A stretch of 64,000 bases of DNA, from positions 186,001 to 250,000 of the forward strand of contig JAHBZM010000001.1 in assembly GCA_019635435.1 (NCBI GenBank), in the 5' to 3' direction. This document shows, in pieces, positions 32,511 to 41,358 of the stretch. Position 1 is the first letter of the stretch. Every line of letters begins with the position of its first letter. The notes beneath the pieces were generated by a model. It was given only the letters and a program-made list of their open reading frames with translations, made no database searches and was not told the origin of the DNA. The position numbers and the translations under genes were made by a program. The DNA comes from Ramlibacter sp. (lineage in GTDB: Bacteria; Pseudomonadota; Gammaproteobacteria; Burkholderiales; Burkholderiaceae_C).

Positions 32511-35500
32511 TCACCGGTCAAAAAAAGTTTCGTACTGCAGGCGCAGCTCCCGCACGCCGTCGCCACCCGACAGGCCGCCCGTGCCGGGCCGGATGTCCAG
32601 GTTCACGCTGAGCTGGTCACGCCCGGCCACCGAACCCTTGGCGCCCAATCGTAGCAACCCCTGCGTCTGCTGCCCAGTCGGCGAACGCCGCGTCTCGAAG
32701 CCGATTTCGCCCCAGGGCCGCCAGGCCCGGCTGTAGACCGAGGGGTCGGCTTGCGCCAGCCCCAGCCCCAGGCTGGCCGACAGCGCGGTGGACGAGGGCC
32801 CGAGGAACAGGCCGGTGCCGGGCACGCCACCGCCGGGCACCAGCACGGCGGTGGGCGCGTCGGGCTGGCCGTCCACGCGCACCACGCTGCGGCGCAACTG
32901 CAGTTGCAGCCGCACGTCGGGGTAGTCGCGGCGCCAGACCCAGTTGCCGGTCAGGGCCGCGTCCACCGAGCGGCCCAGGCCGGCGCCGGTCTGGGTGCGA
33001 AAGCGGCTCGCGGCCAGGCTGGCCTGGGCGTCCAGCCGCTCGTTCAGCCGCAGGTTGAGGCTGGCGGCCACGCGGTCGCGCGCGCCGGCCACGGCCATGG
33101 CGCTGCTCTCGTCCGAGCGCTCGTTGCGCGCAGCCTCCAGCTGCAGCAGCGTGCGCGGGTTCAGCCGCGAGCTCAGTTGCAGGAACAGGCCCTGCACCGT
33201 GGCCAGCGAGTCGCGCACCAGCCACTGGGCCTTGAGGTCGCCCCAGGGCGTGGGGGTCTCGATGCCGGCACGCAGTTCCCGGTCGTGCGACGGCGTGGTG
33301 GCCATCTGCGCCGCATCGCGGCTGCGGTCGCGCGCCTGCGTGAGCGCCACCGTCAGGCGCAGTTGCGGCATCAGCACCACCGAGCTGTCCACCTGCACCT
33401 CCTGGCGCGCCAGGGCGCCGGCGCGGCGCGTGCGCAGCTGCACGCTGGCCCGGCTGGCACCGGCCAGCAGGTCGTCCTGCAGCGCCTGCTGGGCCTCGTC
33501 GTTCGGGCCCTCGGGCCGGCGCTGGGCCTGCGCGGTGCCCAGCGCGGCGGCTTCGCCGCGGCGCTGCAGCAGGCGCAGCGCGGTGAGCCGGTCTTGCGGG
33601 TCGATGCGATCGGCGCCCTGCCCCTCGGCACGGTCCAGCAGGCGCGCCATGGCCTGCGGGTCTTCCTGCGAGATGGCCAGCGCCAGCGTCTGGTAGGCCG
33701 GCACGGCCATGCGCTGCGCCTGCTGCTGCCACAGCCAGCGCTGCGCGGCGTCAAAGCGGCCCTCGGACAGCAGCCAGGCGCCCACCAATTCGCTGGCCTG
33801 GCGGCGAGCCGCGGCGTCGTCACCCGCGTCGGCCAGCAGCGCGCCCAGCTGGCGCCACAGGCGCTCTTTCTGCGGCCCGCCCGCCAGGCCCGGCGCCAGG
33901 CGCAGCTGGGCCATCAAGGCCTGGCGGCCCTGCTCGCGATCGGCCGGGCGCCGGGCGGCGCGCTGGGCCAGCAGCCAGGCGTGGCGGCGCACGCGCAGGG
34001 CCGGCGCCTCGCGGCCCGCGCGCTCCAGCACGTCGGCATAGTTCATGAGCCAGAGAAAGTCTTCGGCATGGGCGCGCGCCGCGGGCTGCAGCAGCGCCAG
34101 CGCCAGGCGGGGTTCGTCCAGCAGCTGCCAGGTGGCCGCCAGCACCTCGCTGAAGGCCAGGTCGGTGCGCACGCGCGGGCCCACGCGGGCCAGCTCGGCG
34201 CGCAAAGCGGCAGTGTCCTGCTGGTCGATCAGCAGCCACCAGTAGGCCACGCGCGTGGGGGCATGGCCGGGCCGCAGCCGCAGGCCCTGCTCGTAGTCGC
34301 GCCGGGCCAGGGCCACCTCGCCCAGCCGGGCATACAGGCCGGCGCGGCGCTCCAGGAACACCGGCGAGCGCTCCAGCTTCTGCCGGTGCTCGGGTGTCAG
34401 CGCGGCCAGCAGCGCCGGCAGGCCCACCGGCCGCGGCTGCCCGGCAATGGCGTCGAGCCAGGCGTAGACGATGGGGTCCACCGGGAAGCGGCGGTACAGC
34501 TGTGCGGCCAGCGCGAGCGCTTCGGCGTCGCGGTCGTCGTCCAGCCGCAGCCGGATCGCGCGCTCGGCCTGGTAGGGCGCGGGCTGGCCCGAGGCGATCA
34601 GCCGGTCCAGCGCATCGAGCGCCACGGCGCGCTCGCCGGTCTCGTAGGCGGTGTCGGCCACGAGGTCCCAGTAGGTTCCGTCAAAAGCGCCGGCGGGCAA
34701 GCGGGCCGCGCGCAGGGCCCGCAGGGCCAGCGGCATCTGGCCCTGGCGCAGGTGCAGCTGGGCCAGGCGCATGGCGTCGTCACGGGTCAGGCCGTCGGGG
34801 CGCAGGCGCTCCAGCACCGCAATGGCCTCGGCCGGGCGGCCCGCGCGCTCCAGCAGCTGCGCTTCCAGGCTGTGCCAGGCGCTGCGCGTGGCGGCGTCGG
34901 CATCAGGCTGGCCGGCCGGCAGCTGGCGCACGAAGTTGAGCGCCCCGTCCACCGAGCCCAGCCGTTCATAGGCCTGCACCACCTGCGCCACCTCGGCCAG
35001 GCTCAGACGGCGCTGGCGCTTCAGGGCCAGCCAGGCCGCGAGCAGCGCGTCGTCGTCATACAGCATGGGGCTGAGGCGAAACACATTGGCCAGGGCGCGC
35101 TCGCTGGCGCCGCGCTTGAGCAGCTCGAGCCAGGCCGCCAGGGCCTGCGGCGCCAGGCCCGCCCACTCCGCCACCTGGGCCTTGCGCTCCAGCCAGCTCA
35201 CGCTTTGCGGCTCGGACACCAGGGCCGCGTCGGCCACGCGCAGCGCGGCCTTGAGGTCGCCCGCGGCGGCAAAGGTGTCCCAGGCCGTCTGGCGCTGGGC
35301 CGGCGTGAGCCCGCGGGCCAGTTCGGCCGCGCTGGCCTGGGGCGGCACCACCTGGCGCAGGTGCGCCGCCGCTTCGCGCGGCTGGGCCGCGCCCAGCGCC
35401 AGCTCGGCCAGCCACCAGTACAGCGGGTCGCCCGCGGGCAGGGGCAGCGCCTCGCGCACGGCGGCCTGCCAGGCCGCCAGCGGCTGGCCCGCGGCCAGCA

Positions 35501-36281
35501 GCGCCCGCACGCCTTTTTGCAGCAACAGGTCGCGCGCATCGCGCTGCGCGGTCTTGCGGCGCGCCGCGAAATACAGCTCGCTGGACAGCTCGAACTGGCC
35601 ATTGGCCAGCGCCAGCGTGGCGCCGCGTGCCAGGTCCGCCAGGCCGGCCGACGGCAGGGCCAGCAGGCGGCGCAGCAGGTCGCGCTCGATGGCGCGGGCT
35701 TCTTCCAGCGCGGGCCCGCCGCCTTCGCCCAGCGCGGCCTGCAGCGCCTGCGCGGTTTGCTGGGCCGCGAACACCTGGGCCGGCGTGGCCACGCCAGCCA
35801 CGCGGCCGCGCAGGCGCTTGACCAGCTCGGCCGCCGCCTCGCGGGTTTCCTCGTCGCGGTCGCGGGTCTGGGCCTGGCGCAGGCGGGCCTGCCACCAGGC
35901 CAGGTCGGCCGCGTCCCAGGCGCCTTGGGCCACGGCACTGCCGCGGCCCAGCGCCTGCGCGTCGTTGAGCACCTGGCGCGCGCCGAGCAGGTCGCCTGCG
36001 GCCAGCAGCTTTTCGGCCAGCAGCAGGCGCAGGCCCAGGTCCTGGGGCTCGGTGCGGATGATGTTGCGCAGGTAGGCCACCGTGAGCTCGCGGTTGCCCT
36101 GGTCGGTCTCGCCGCGCAGCAGGGTCAGCAGGTCGGCGCGCGGAAACACCAGCGCGAGGCCGCCGACCGCCAGCGCCACCATGCCCAGCAGCGCGCCCCA
36201 TGACAGGACGCGGCTGCGGCTTGCGTCACCCGGGGCAACGGAGTAGGACGACGGTCGTTCCAACGCGGGACGCCTCCACAT
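32511..36281 (-). CDS. pelB: Pel outer-membrane export protein PelB (TPR scaffold plus porin)
   Basis: About 1256 residues from MWRRPALERPSSYSV; P. aeruginosa PelB is ~1190. One N-terminal membrane helix (LSWGALLGMVALAVGGLALVF, residues ~27-47) precedes ~850 residues of TPR helices. The last ~330 residues (from about SRASVQLRTRRAGALARQEV) have alternating beta-strand patterns of a 16-strand barrel. It binds PelA and guides the cationic polymer through the outer membrane. The start overlaps pelA by 56 bp. A long open frame on the opposite strand is a GC-codon shadow. Confidence 0.92.
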   Translation of the reverse strand: MWRRPALERPSSYSVAPGDASRSRVLSWGALLGMVALAVGGLALVFPRADLLTLLRGETDQGNRELTVAYLRNIIRTEPQDLGLRLLLAEKLLAAGDLLGARQVLNDAQALGRGSAVAQGAWDAADLAWWQARLRQAQTRDRDEETREAAAELVKRLRGRVAGVATPAQVFAAQQTAQALQAALGEGGGPALEEARAIERDLLRRLLALPSAGLADLARGATLALANGQFELSSELYFAARRKTAQRDARDLLLQKGVRALLAAGQPLAAWQAAVREALPLPAGDPLYWWLAELALGAAQPREAAAHLRQVVPPQASAAELARGLTPAQRQTAWDTFAAAGDLKAALRVADAALVSEPQSVSWLERKAQVAEWAGLAPQALAAWLELLKRGASERALANVFRLSPMLYDDDALLAAWLALKRQRRLSLAEVAQVVQAYERLGSVDGALNFVRQLPAGQPDADAATRSAWHSLEAQLLERAGRPAEAIAVLERLRPDGLTRDDAMRLAQLHLRQGQMPLALRALRAARLPAGAFDGTYWDLVADTAYETGERAVALDALDRLIASGQPAPYQAERAIRLRLDDDRDAEALALAAQLYRRFPVDPIVYAWLDAIAGQPRPVGLPALLAALTPEHRQKLERSPVFLERRAGLYARLGEVALARRDYEQGLRLRPGHAPTRVAYWWLLIDQQDTAALRAELARVGPRVRTDLAFSEVLAATWQLLDEPRLALALLQPAARAHAEDFLWLMNYADVLERAGREAPALRVRRHAWLLAQRAARRPADREQGRQALMAQLRLAPGLAGGPQKERLWRQLGALLADAGDDAAARRQASELVGAWLLSEGRFDAAQRWLWQQQAQRMAVPAYQTLALAISQEDPQAMARLLDRAEGQGADRIDPQDRLTALRLLQRRGEAAALGTAQAQRRPEGPNDEAQQALQDDLLAGASRASVQLRTRRAGALARQEVQVDSSVVLMPQLRLTVALTQARDRSRDAAQMATTPSHDRELRAGIETPTPWGDLKAQWLVRDSLATVQGLFLQLSSRLNPRTLLQLEAARNERSDESSAMAVAGARDRVAASLNLRLNERLDAQASLAASRFRTQTGAGLGRSVDAALTGNWVWRRDYPDVRLQLQLRRSVVRVDGQPDAPTAVLVPGGGVPGTGLFLGPSSTALSASLGLGLAQADPSVYSRAWRPWGEIGFETRRSPTGQQTQGLLRLGAKGSVAGRDQLSVNLDIRPGTGGLSGGDGVRELRLQYETFFDR

Positions 36282-39021
36282 CAAGCTGGTCACCCTGGCG
36301 CGTGGCGCGCTGGCCCGGGCTGGCCTGCAGCGTGCAGCCGGGCGCCACAAAGCGGGCCTGCAGCGGCAGGTGCCCGTCGAAGCGCAGCGTCTGCAGATCG
36401 CCCTGCTGCTCCCAGCCGGTCAGCCTGGCATTTGCCGATTCAAGGTAAAAAGTGCCTGGAGTCCTGGAGGGGCGGCCATAGCTTGCTATGGATTTGCTAG
36501 CGTGCAGGTAGTCCACGGTGGCGTGGCGGATGTGGCCCGCGATGCCGCTGGCGGCACTGGCGGCCGGCAGCGGCGTGCCGGCCTCGACCCGCCATTCGCG
36601 CAGGAAGCGGCCACCGCGCAGCTCCAGGCCCGCGTCGGTGCGGGCCACGGTGGCGCGGCGCCAGTCGAGCACGCGTTCGATGTACTCGCTGGCATACACG
36701 GGGTGCAGGCGCTGCTGCTGCAGCTGGGCCTCGGCCCAGCCATAGACCTTGTGCAGCGAGGCGATGCTGGCGCGCTTGGTGGCGATGTACAGGTGGTAGT
36801 AGATGTCCACCGGCTTGAGGCGCAGCGGCGACTCGGTCATGTCGATGGTCTCGAGCACGCGCTCAAAGCCGTAGAACGGGCCGCGCCACAGGTTGGTGTA
36901 GACGTTCTCGTTCTGCATGGGCGCATAGACCTGGAACCAGTCGCCCTTCATCATGCCGATGGGCCCGACCAGCGTGAGCGAGGGCTCGGCCCGCGTGATC
37001 CAGGTGTTGCCGCTGTTCATGTTGAGCAGGCCGGCCTCGTAGGCCAGGCGCACCGGCGTGGCCAGCGGCTGGGTGTCGCCGCTCCACAGCACCACGCGGG
37101 TCTTCTTGCCCGGCGGTGCCAGGCTGTCGATGTAGTCGCGCGCGCCACTGATCTCGCGCGCCGCGTTGTAGCGGTAGCCGGGCAGCGCCAGGCCCATGAC
37201 GCGGTCGGGCCGCTGGATGCCCAGCTCGGCGTCGGCCCAGTAGAACGGGTGGCTGTACGTGTGGCTGGCCATCTCCACATGCGGCAGCGCAAAGATCTGG
37301 CGCGCGGTCTTTTCCATGAGCGGCGACAGCGCGGGGTACAGGCCCCTGGGCGAGACCTCGCCCTCGATGATGGACACGGTGCTGGGCCAGCGGTAGCGCT
37401 CCAGAAACTCCTTGAGCAGCACCTCGCCAGCCAGCGGCGTGCCGGGCAGCTCGGCGCGGCTGGGAAAGCCGTCGCCGTCCACATGGACCATCAGCAGGCG
37501 GCGGCCGGTTTCGGTGGTGACGTCGGGCACGGGCAGGTCGCCCGGGCGCTTGAGCGCGGCGCGGAAGAACGCGATCGGGTCCACCACCCAGCGCTCGCCG
37601 TTGTCCTGCGGCAGATCGACCTTCCAGTAGCGGTCGGCCGCAAAGCCACCCCAGGGCGTGATGGCGATCACGTCGGCGTCGCCATCGGATTCGCTGTGCA
37701 CGCGCAGCCAGACATCGCCCTGGCCCGGGCGCAGCGCCGAGGGCGTGAAGTTGCGCACATTGGGCACGGGCTGGATCTCGAAGCCCACATGCGGCGACAG
37801 CTTTTGCAGCACCAGCGGACGGGTCTGGCGCACCGTGTCGCCCACGTCGCGGCCGAACGCGTCCATGGCGGCGTCGCCGGGCAGCTCGCCCACCATGGCC
37901 ACGGGCACGCCCTGGGTGCGCGCGGTGTTGAGCAGCTTCATGAGCGGCGCGGTTTCCTGGAACGGGCCGCGGTTGAACCAGGTCACCACGCCGGCAAAGC
38001 GCCCGGCCAGCGGCAGGCGCGACAGCTGCTCGAGTTCGGGTGAGCCGTAATACACGTAGCGCACGTTCAGGCCCAGGTAGTTGAGCGGCAGCGTGCCCAC
38101 GCGGTGGATTTCGTGGCTGGCCAGCTGCGCGAGGTTGCCGGGCTCGTCGTGGATGGCCAGCACCTGGCGCGGCAGCGCCTCGACCTGGCCCACGCCCAGC
38201 AGGTCCAGCGCCGGGTTGGCGACCCAGGGCACGATGCCCAGCGCCTTGATCTGCTGCGCGGTCTCGCGCGCCAGCGCGCGCTCGCCGGGCGGCACGTAGT
38301 CGATCGCGATCACGGGCAGGTGGTAGTCGTCGCGGCAGCGGCGCAGCTGTGCGAGCAGCCAGTCGCGGTCGGCCGGGGGCACGGCGCGGTAGACCTGCTG
38401 GCCCGCGTCCCAGCCCTGGAACAGCGACTCGGCCGCCACCGCCCAGGCCAGCGAGTGCACCTGCGGCAGGATCTCGAAGCCGCGGTTGAAGATCAGCCGG
38501 GCCTCGGGGTAGCTGCGCTTGATGTCCTGCACCAGCGCCACCAGCCCGGCCACCTGGCGCGCCTGGGCCTCGGGCGTCCTGGCCATGAGCTGGAACGAGT
38601 CGAGCGTGTCCAGAAAGAAGGCGCGAAAGCCGCGCTCCCACAGCGGCCGCACCACCTGCGCCAGGTAGAACGCGCGCCACTCGGGCGCCGACTGGTCGGC
38701 CACGATGGCGCCCCAGGCGGTGTTTTCGCCCAGCTTCCACTGTGGCGCCATGCGCGCGAAATACGGCCGCGTGGGATGCACCTCGCCCACCGAGAGGTAG
38801 GCCGCCACCGTGGTGTCGGGGTTGAGCCGGTGCCCCCAGCCCGCGGGGCCCACATGGTCGGGCTCGACCACGGCCACGTCATAGGCGCCCAGCGTCTCCC
38901 ACGGGATGTCGGCCCCGTAATAGAAGGCAAATGTGGGTGTAGCCCACGCTGGTTGGGCACCGGCAGCTATCAAAAACAGAGCAAAACCGGCCAGCCACCG
39001 GCGCAGGCGCCCGGTGCTCAC
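36226..39021 (-). CDS. pelA: Pel hydrolase/deacetylase PelA
   Basis: 931 residues from a GTG start at 39021 that overlaps the stop of the upstream gene (GTGA). A signal peptide (residues ~1-29, FALFLIAAGAQPAWA) precedes the glycoside-hydrolase domain (FYYGADIPWETLGAYDVAVVEP; AAESLFQGWD with a probable catalytic Glu). A Rossmann-like middle region follows, then a polysaccharide deacetylase domain with HVDGDGF near residue 525 and HTYSHPF near residue 597. PelA partly de-N-acetylates Pel in the periplasm and can cleave it. Two copies of the ~50-bp repeat are built into this gene, one encoding the signal-peptide end and one near residue 845. Confidence 0.94.
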   Translation of the reverse strand: MSTGRLRRWLAGFALFLIAAGAQPAWATPTFAFYYGADIPWETLGAYDVAVVEPDHVGPAGWGHRLNPDTTVAAYLSVGEVHPTRPYFARMAPQWKLGENTAWGAIVADQSAPEWRAFYLAQVVRPLWERGFRAFFLDTLDSFQLMARTPEAQARQVAGLVALVQDIKRSYPEARLIFNRGFEILPQVHSLAWAVAAESLFQGWDAGQQVYRAVPPADRDWLLAQLRRCRDDYHLPVIAIDYVPPGERALARETAQQIKALGIVPWVANPALDLLGVGQVEALPRQVLAIHDEPGNLAQLASHEIHRVGTLPLNYLGLNVRYVYYGSPELEQLSRLPLAGRFAGVVTWFNRGPFQETAPLMKLLNTARTQGVPVAMVGELPGDAAMDAFGRDVGDTVRQTRPLVLQKLSPHVGFEIQPVPNVRNFTPSALRPGQGDVWLRVHSESDGDADVIAITPWGGFAADRYWKVDLPQDNGERWVVDPIAFFRAALKRPGDLPVPDVTTETGRRLLMVHVDGDGFPSRAELPGTPLAGEVLLKEFLERYRWPSTVSIIEGEVSPRGLYPALSPLMEKTARQIFALPHVEMASHTYSHPFYWADAELGIQRPDRVMGLALPGYRYNAAREISGARDYIDSLAPPGKKTRVVLWSGDTQPLATPVRLAYEAGLLNMNSGNTWITRAEPSLTLVGPIGMMKGDWFQVYAPMQNENVYTNLWRGPFYGFERVLETIDMTESPLRLKPVDIYYHLYIATKRASIASLHKVYGWAEAQLQQQRLHPVYASEYIERVLDWRRATVARTDAGLELRGGRFLREWRVEAGTPLPAASAASGIAGHIRHATVDYLHASKSIASYGRPSRTPGTFYLESANARLTGWEQQGDLQTLRFDGHLPLQARFVAPGCTLQASPGQRATRQGDQLDVEASRVGTTVVLLRCPG
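36454..36501 (-). repeat. ~50-bp repeat, copy 3, inside pelA
   Basis: Reads GCTAGC...CATAGC then AGGACTCCAGGC in the sense of pelA and encodes ASKSIASYGRPSRTPG near residue 845. In frame. Confidence 0.65.
38935..38986 (-). repeat. ~50-bp repeat, copy 4, encoding the PelA signal-peptide end
   Basis: In pelA sense the GATAGCTG...CGTGGGCTACA part encodes LIAAGAQPAWAT, the hydrophobic core end and cleavage region. More diverged than the other copies, but in the same reading phase as copies 3 and 6. Confidence 0.5.
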
Positions 39022-40538
39022 GGCAGGGCCTTCAGCAGCAGCAACTTCTGCACCTTGCCCAGCGCGGTCTTGGGCAGGGCCGGCAGCGACACATAGCGGC
39101 GCGGCAGCTTGTAGCGGGCCACGCGCGCCTGCAGGAAGTCGTGCAGCGCGCCGGCCTCGGCCTGGCGACCGGGGCGCGGCACCACGGCGGCCACCACGGC
39201 CTCGCCCCAGCGCGCATCGGCCACGCCCAGCACGGCGCACTCGGCCACGTCGGGGTGGGTCAGCAACACGTTCTCGATCTCGGCCGGGTAGATGTTCTCG
39301 CCACCCGAGATGATCATGTCCTTGGCCCGGCCCACCACGCGCCAGCTGCCGTCACCGGCCTGCTGGCCCAGGTCGCCGCTGTGGAACCAGCCCTGGTCAT
39401 CGACAGCCGCCTGATCGGGCCAGTAGCGGCGCACGATGGCGGGCCCGCGCAGCCAGAGCTCGCCCACGCCATCGGCCGCACCGCCCGGCGCGGCAGCCGC
39501 CACGCCGCCCAGCCGCACCTCGACACCCGGCGCGGGCCAGCCGCAGGCGCCCGCGTGCGTGAAGGCATGCTGCGGCCCGAGCGCCACCGAGAACGGCCCG
39601 GTTTCGGTCGCGCCATAGACGTTGCACACCGGCACGCCGCGTGCGTGAAAGGCATCCACCAGCGGCGGCGGCAAGGTGCTGGAGCCGGCCCAGACCGCGC
39701 GCAGGCAGTCCAGCGGCGTGGTGGCCCAGGCCGGGTGGTCGATCAGCGCCTTCATCACGGCCGGCACCAGCACCGTGAGGCTGGGGCGATGCTCGGCAAT
39801 GGCCGCCAGCGTGGCGGCCGGGTCAAAGCGCGCATGCAGCAGCACGCGGGCCCCGGCGCCCAGCGCCGGCAGGGTCTGGATGCACAGCCCGCCCACATGG
39901 AACAAGGGCAGCACGGTGAGCACGGTGTCGGCCGCCGTGAGGCCCTGCACCTGCTGCGCCGCCGCCATGTTGGCCAGCAGGTTGGCCTGGGTGTGGACGG
40001 CGCCCTTGGGCGTGCCCGTGGTGCCCGAGGTGTAGACCAGCAGCACCGGCAGATCCGTGGCATCAGCGGCGTCGGCCACGGGCAGGTCGTCAGGCGCCGC
40101 ACTGTCAGCCCCAATCGATTGCACCGCCTGCGCGGCGATGCCGTGGCGTTGCGCCAGCGCCTGCGCCGCCTCTTTCCATGTGGCGTCATGGATCAGCAGG
40201 CTCGGCGTGCAGTCGGCCAGCACCGCGTCCCACTCGGGCGCGGCCAGGCGGAAGTTCAGCGGCACCAGCAGCGCGCCGATGCGCGCCAGCGCCAGCAGCA
40301 GGGTGATCTGGTCGGCGTGGTTCAGGCCCAGCCAGGCCACGCGGTCTCCCGCGCGCACGCCCTGCGCCTGCCAGAGCCAGCGCGCCGCGTCGAGGCTGCG
40401 CTGGTGCAGCGCGGCATAGCTCAGCGTCTGGCCCTCAAAGCACAGGGCCGGCGCGTCGGGACGGGTCTGCGCGTGCCGGGCCGCGAGGTCCGCGAGGCGC
40501 AGGGGCACGGTCTTCGGGAGGGGAGGCATCACGGGCAT
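39018..40538 (-). CDS. AMP-dependent acyl-CoA synthetase/ligase
   Basis: 506 residues, ANL superfamily. The P-loop YTSGTTGTPKGAVHTQ is near residue 167. The later motifs YGATETGPFS and GRAKDMIISGGENIYPAEIE are present, and PKTALGKVQKLL near the C-terminus holds the adenylation lysine. It activates a carboxylic acid with ATP and CoA; the acid is not predictable (fatty, malonyl and aryl types share these motifs). Its TGA stop overlaps the GTG start of pelA, so it appears to be the first gene of the pel operon, which is not part of classical pel clusters. Confidence 0.9.
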   Translation of the reverse strand: MPVMPPLPKTVPLRLADLAARHAQTRPDAPALCFEGQTLSYAALHQRSLDAARWLWQAQGVRAGDRVAWLGLNHADQITLLLALARIGALLVPLNFRLAAPEWDAVLADCTPSLLIHDATWKEAAQALAQRHGIAAQAVQSIGADSAAPDDLPVADAADATDLPVLLVYTSGTTGTPKGAVHTQANLLANMAAAQQVQGLTAADTVLTVLPLFHVGGLCIQTLPALGAGARVLLHARFDPAATLAAIAEHRPSLTVLVPAVMKALIDHPAWATTPLDCLRAVWAGSSTLPPPLVDAFHARGVPVCNVYGATETGPFSVALGPQHAFTHAGACGWPAPGVEVRLGGVAAAAPGGAADGVGELWLRGPAIVRRYWPDQAAVDDQGWFHSGDLGQQAGDGSWRVVGRAKDMIISGGENIYPAEIENVLLTHPDVAECAVLGVADARWGEAVVAAVVPRPGRQAEAGALHDFLQARVARYKLPRRYVSLPALPKTALGKVQKLLLLKALP

Positions 40539-40636
40539 TTACCTAACTTTACCGTCGCTTCAACGGGCCCGGGGGGCCACGCGCCCAATATCCGGCAAAC
40601 ACCCCTGAAACGCGGCTGAGTCATTACCATTCCCCC
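40539..40636. promoter_or_regulatory. Divergent promoter region: pel operon / two-component system
   Basis: A 98-bp gap between the minus-strand start at 40538 and the response regulator start at 40637. It must serve the whole acs-pelABCDEFG operon unless internal promoters exist. No repeated or palindromic operator was clear by eye. Confidence 0.45.
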
Positions 40637-41350
40637 ATGCAAAACATTCTGATGATCGAGGACGACACGCGGCTCGCGCAAATGGTGGGCGAGTACCTGG
40701 GCCAGTCCGGCTTTGGTTTCGTCCATGCGGCCGACGCGCGCACCGGGCTGGACCGCCTGCAGGAGCCCACCGCGGGCGCCCCCACCGATCTGCTGATCCT
40801 GGACCTGATGCTGCCCGACATGGACGGCCTGGAGGTCTGCCGCCGCGTGCGCGCCATGCCCAGCGAGATGGCCAAGGTGCCGGTGCTCATGCTCACCGCC
40901 AAGGGCGACCCCATGGACCGCATTGTGGGGCTCGAACTGGGCGCCGACGACTACCTGCCCAAACCCTTCGAGCCGCGCGAGCTGCTGGCGCGGGTGCGCG
41001 CCATCCTGCGCCGCCGTGGCGAGGGCGCGGCGCCGGCCGCCAAGCTGCTGCGCTTTGGCACGCTGGAAATTGACCGCGACGCGCGCACCGTGACCGTGGC
41101 GGGCCAGGCCTGCGACCTCACCTCCTACCAGTTCGACCTGCTGATCACGCTGGCCGAGCGCGCGGGCCGCGTGCTCACGCGCGACCAGATCATGGAGGCC
41201 GTGCGCGGCCGCGAGCTCGAGGCCTTCGACCGCTCGATCGACGTGCACATGGGCCGCATCCGCGCCGCCATCGAGGCCGACCCCAAGAACCCCAAACGCA
41301 TCGTGACGGTGCGCGGCGTCGGCTACGTCTTCGCCAAGCAGCAGGACTAG
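40637..41350 (+). CDS. OmpR-family response regulator
   Basis: 237 residues. The receiver domain (1-120) has the acidic pair EDD at residues 7-9, the phospho-acceptor Asp in LLILDLMLPDMDG near residue 55 and the Lys in DDYLPKPFEP near residue 107. The C-terminal winged helix (140-235) ends ERAGRVLTRDQIMEAVRG and RGVGYVFAKQ. It is followed 8 bp later by its kinase. Being divergent to the pel operon it could regulate it, but this is only positional. Confidence 0.94.
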   Translation: MQNILMIEDDTRLAQMVGEYLGQSGFGFVHAADARTGLDRLQEPTAGAPTDLLILDLMLPDMDGLEVCRRVRAMPSEMAKVPVLMLTAKGDPMDRIVGLELGADDYLPKPFEPRELLARVRAILRRRGEGAAPAAKLLRFGTLEIDRDARTVTVAGQACDLTSYQFDLLITLAERAGRVLTRDQIMEAVRGRELEAFDRSIDVHMGRIRAAIEADPKNPKRIVTVRGVGYVFAKQQD

Positions 41351-41358
41351 ACACGCTG

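Noticed and set aside
32751..36203. 1150-codon open frame on the plus strand opposite pelB
   Set aside because: It mirrors the high-GC third-position pattern of pelB, is rich in Arg/Gly/Gln/His and has no domain. pelB on the other strand has clear TPR and barrel features.
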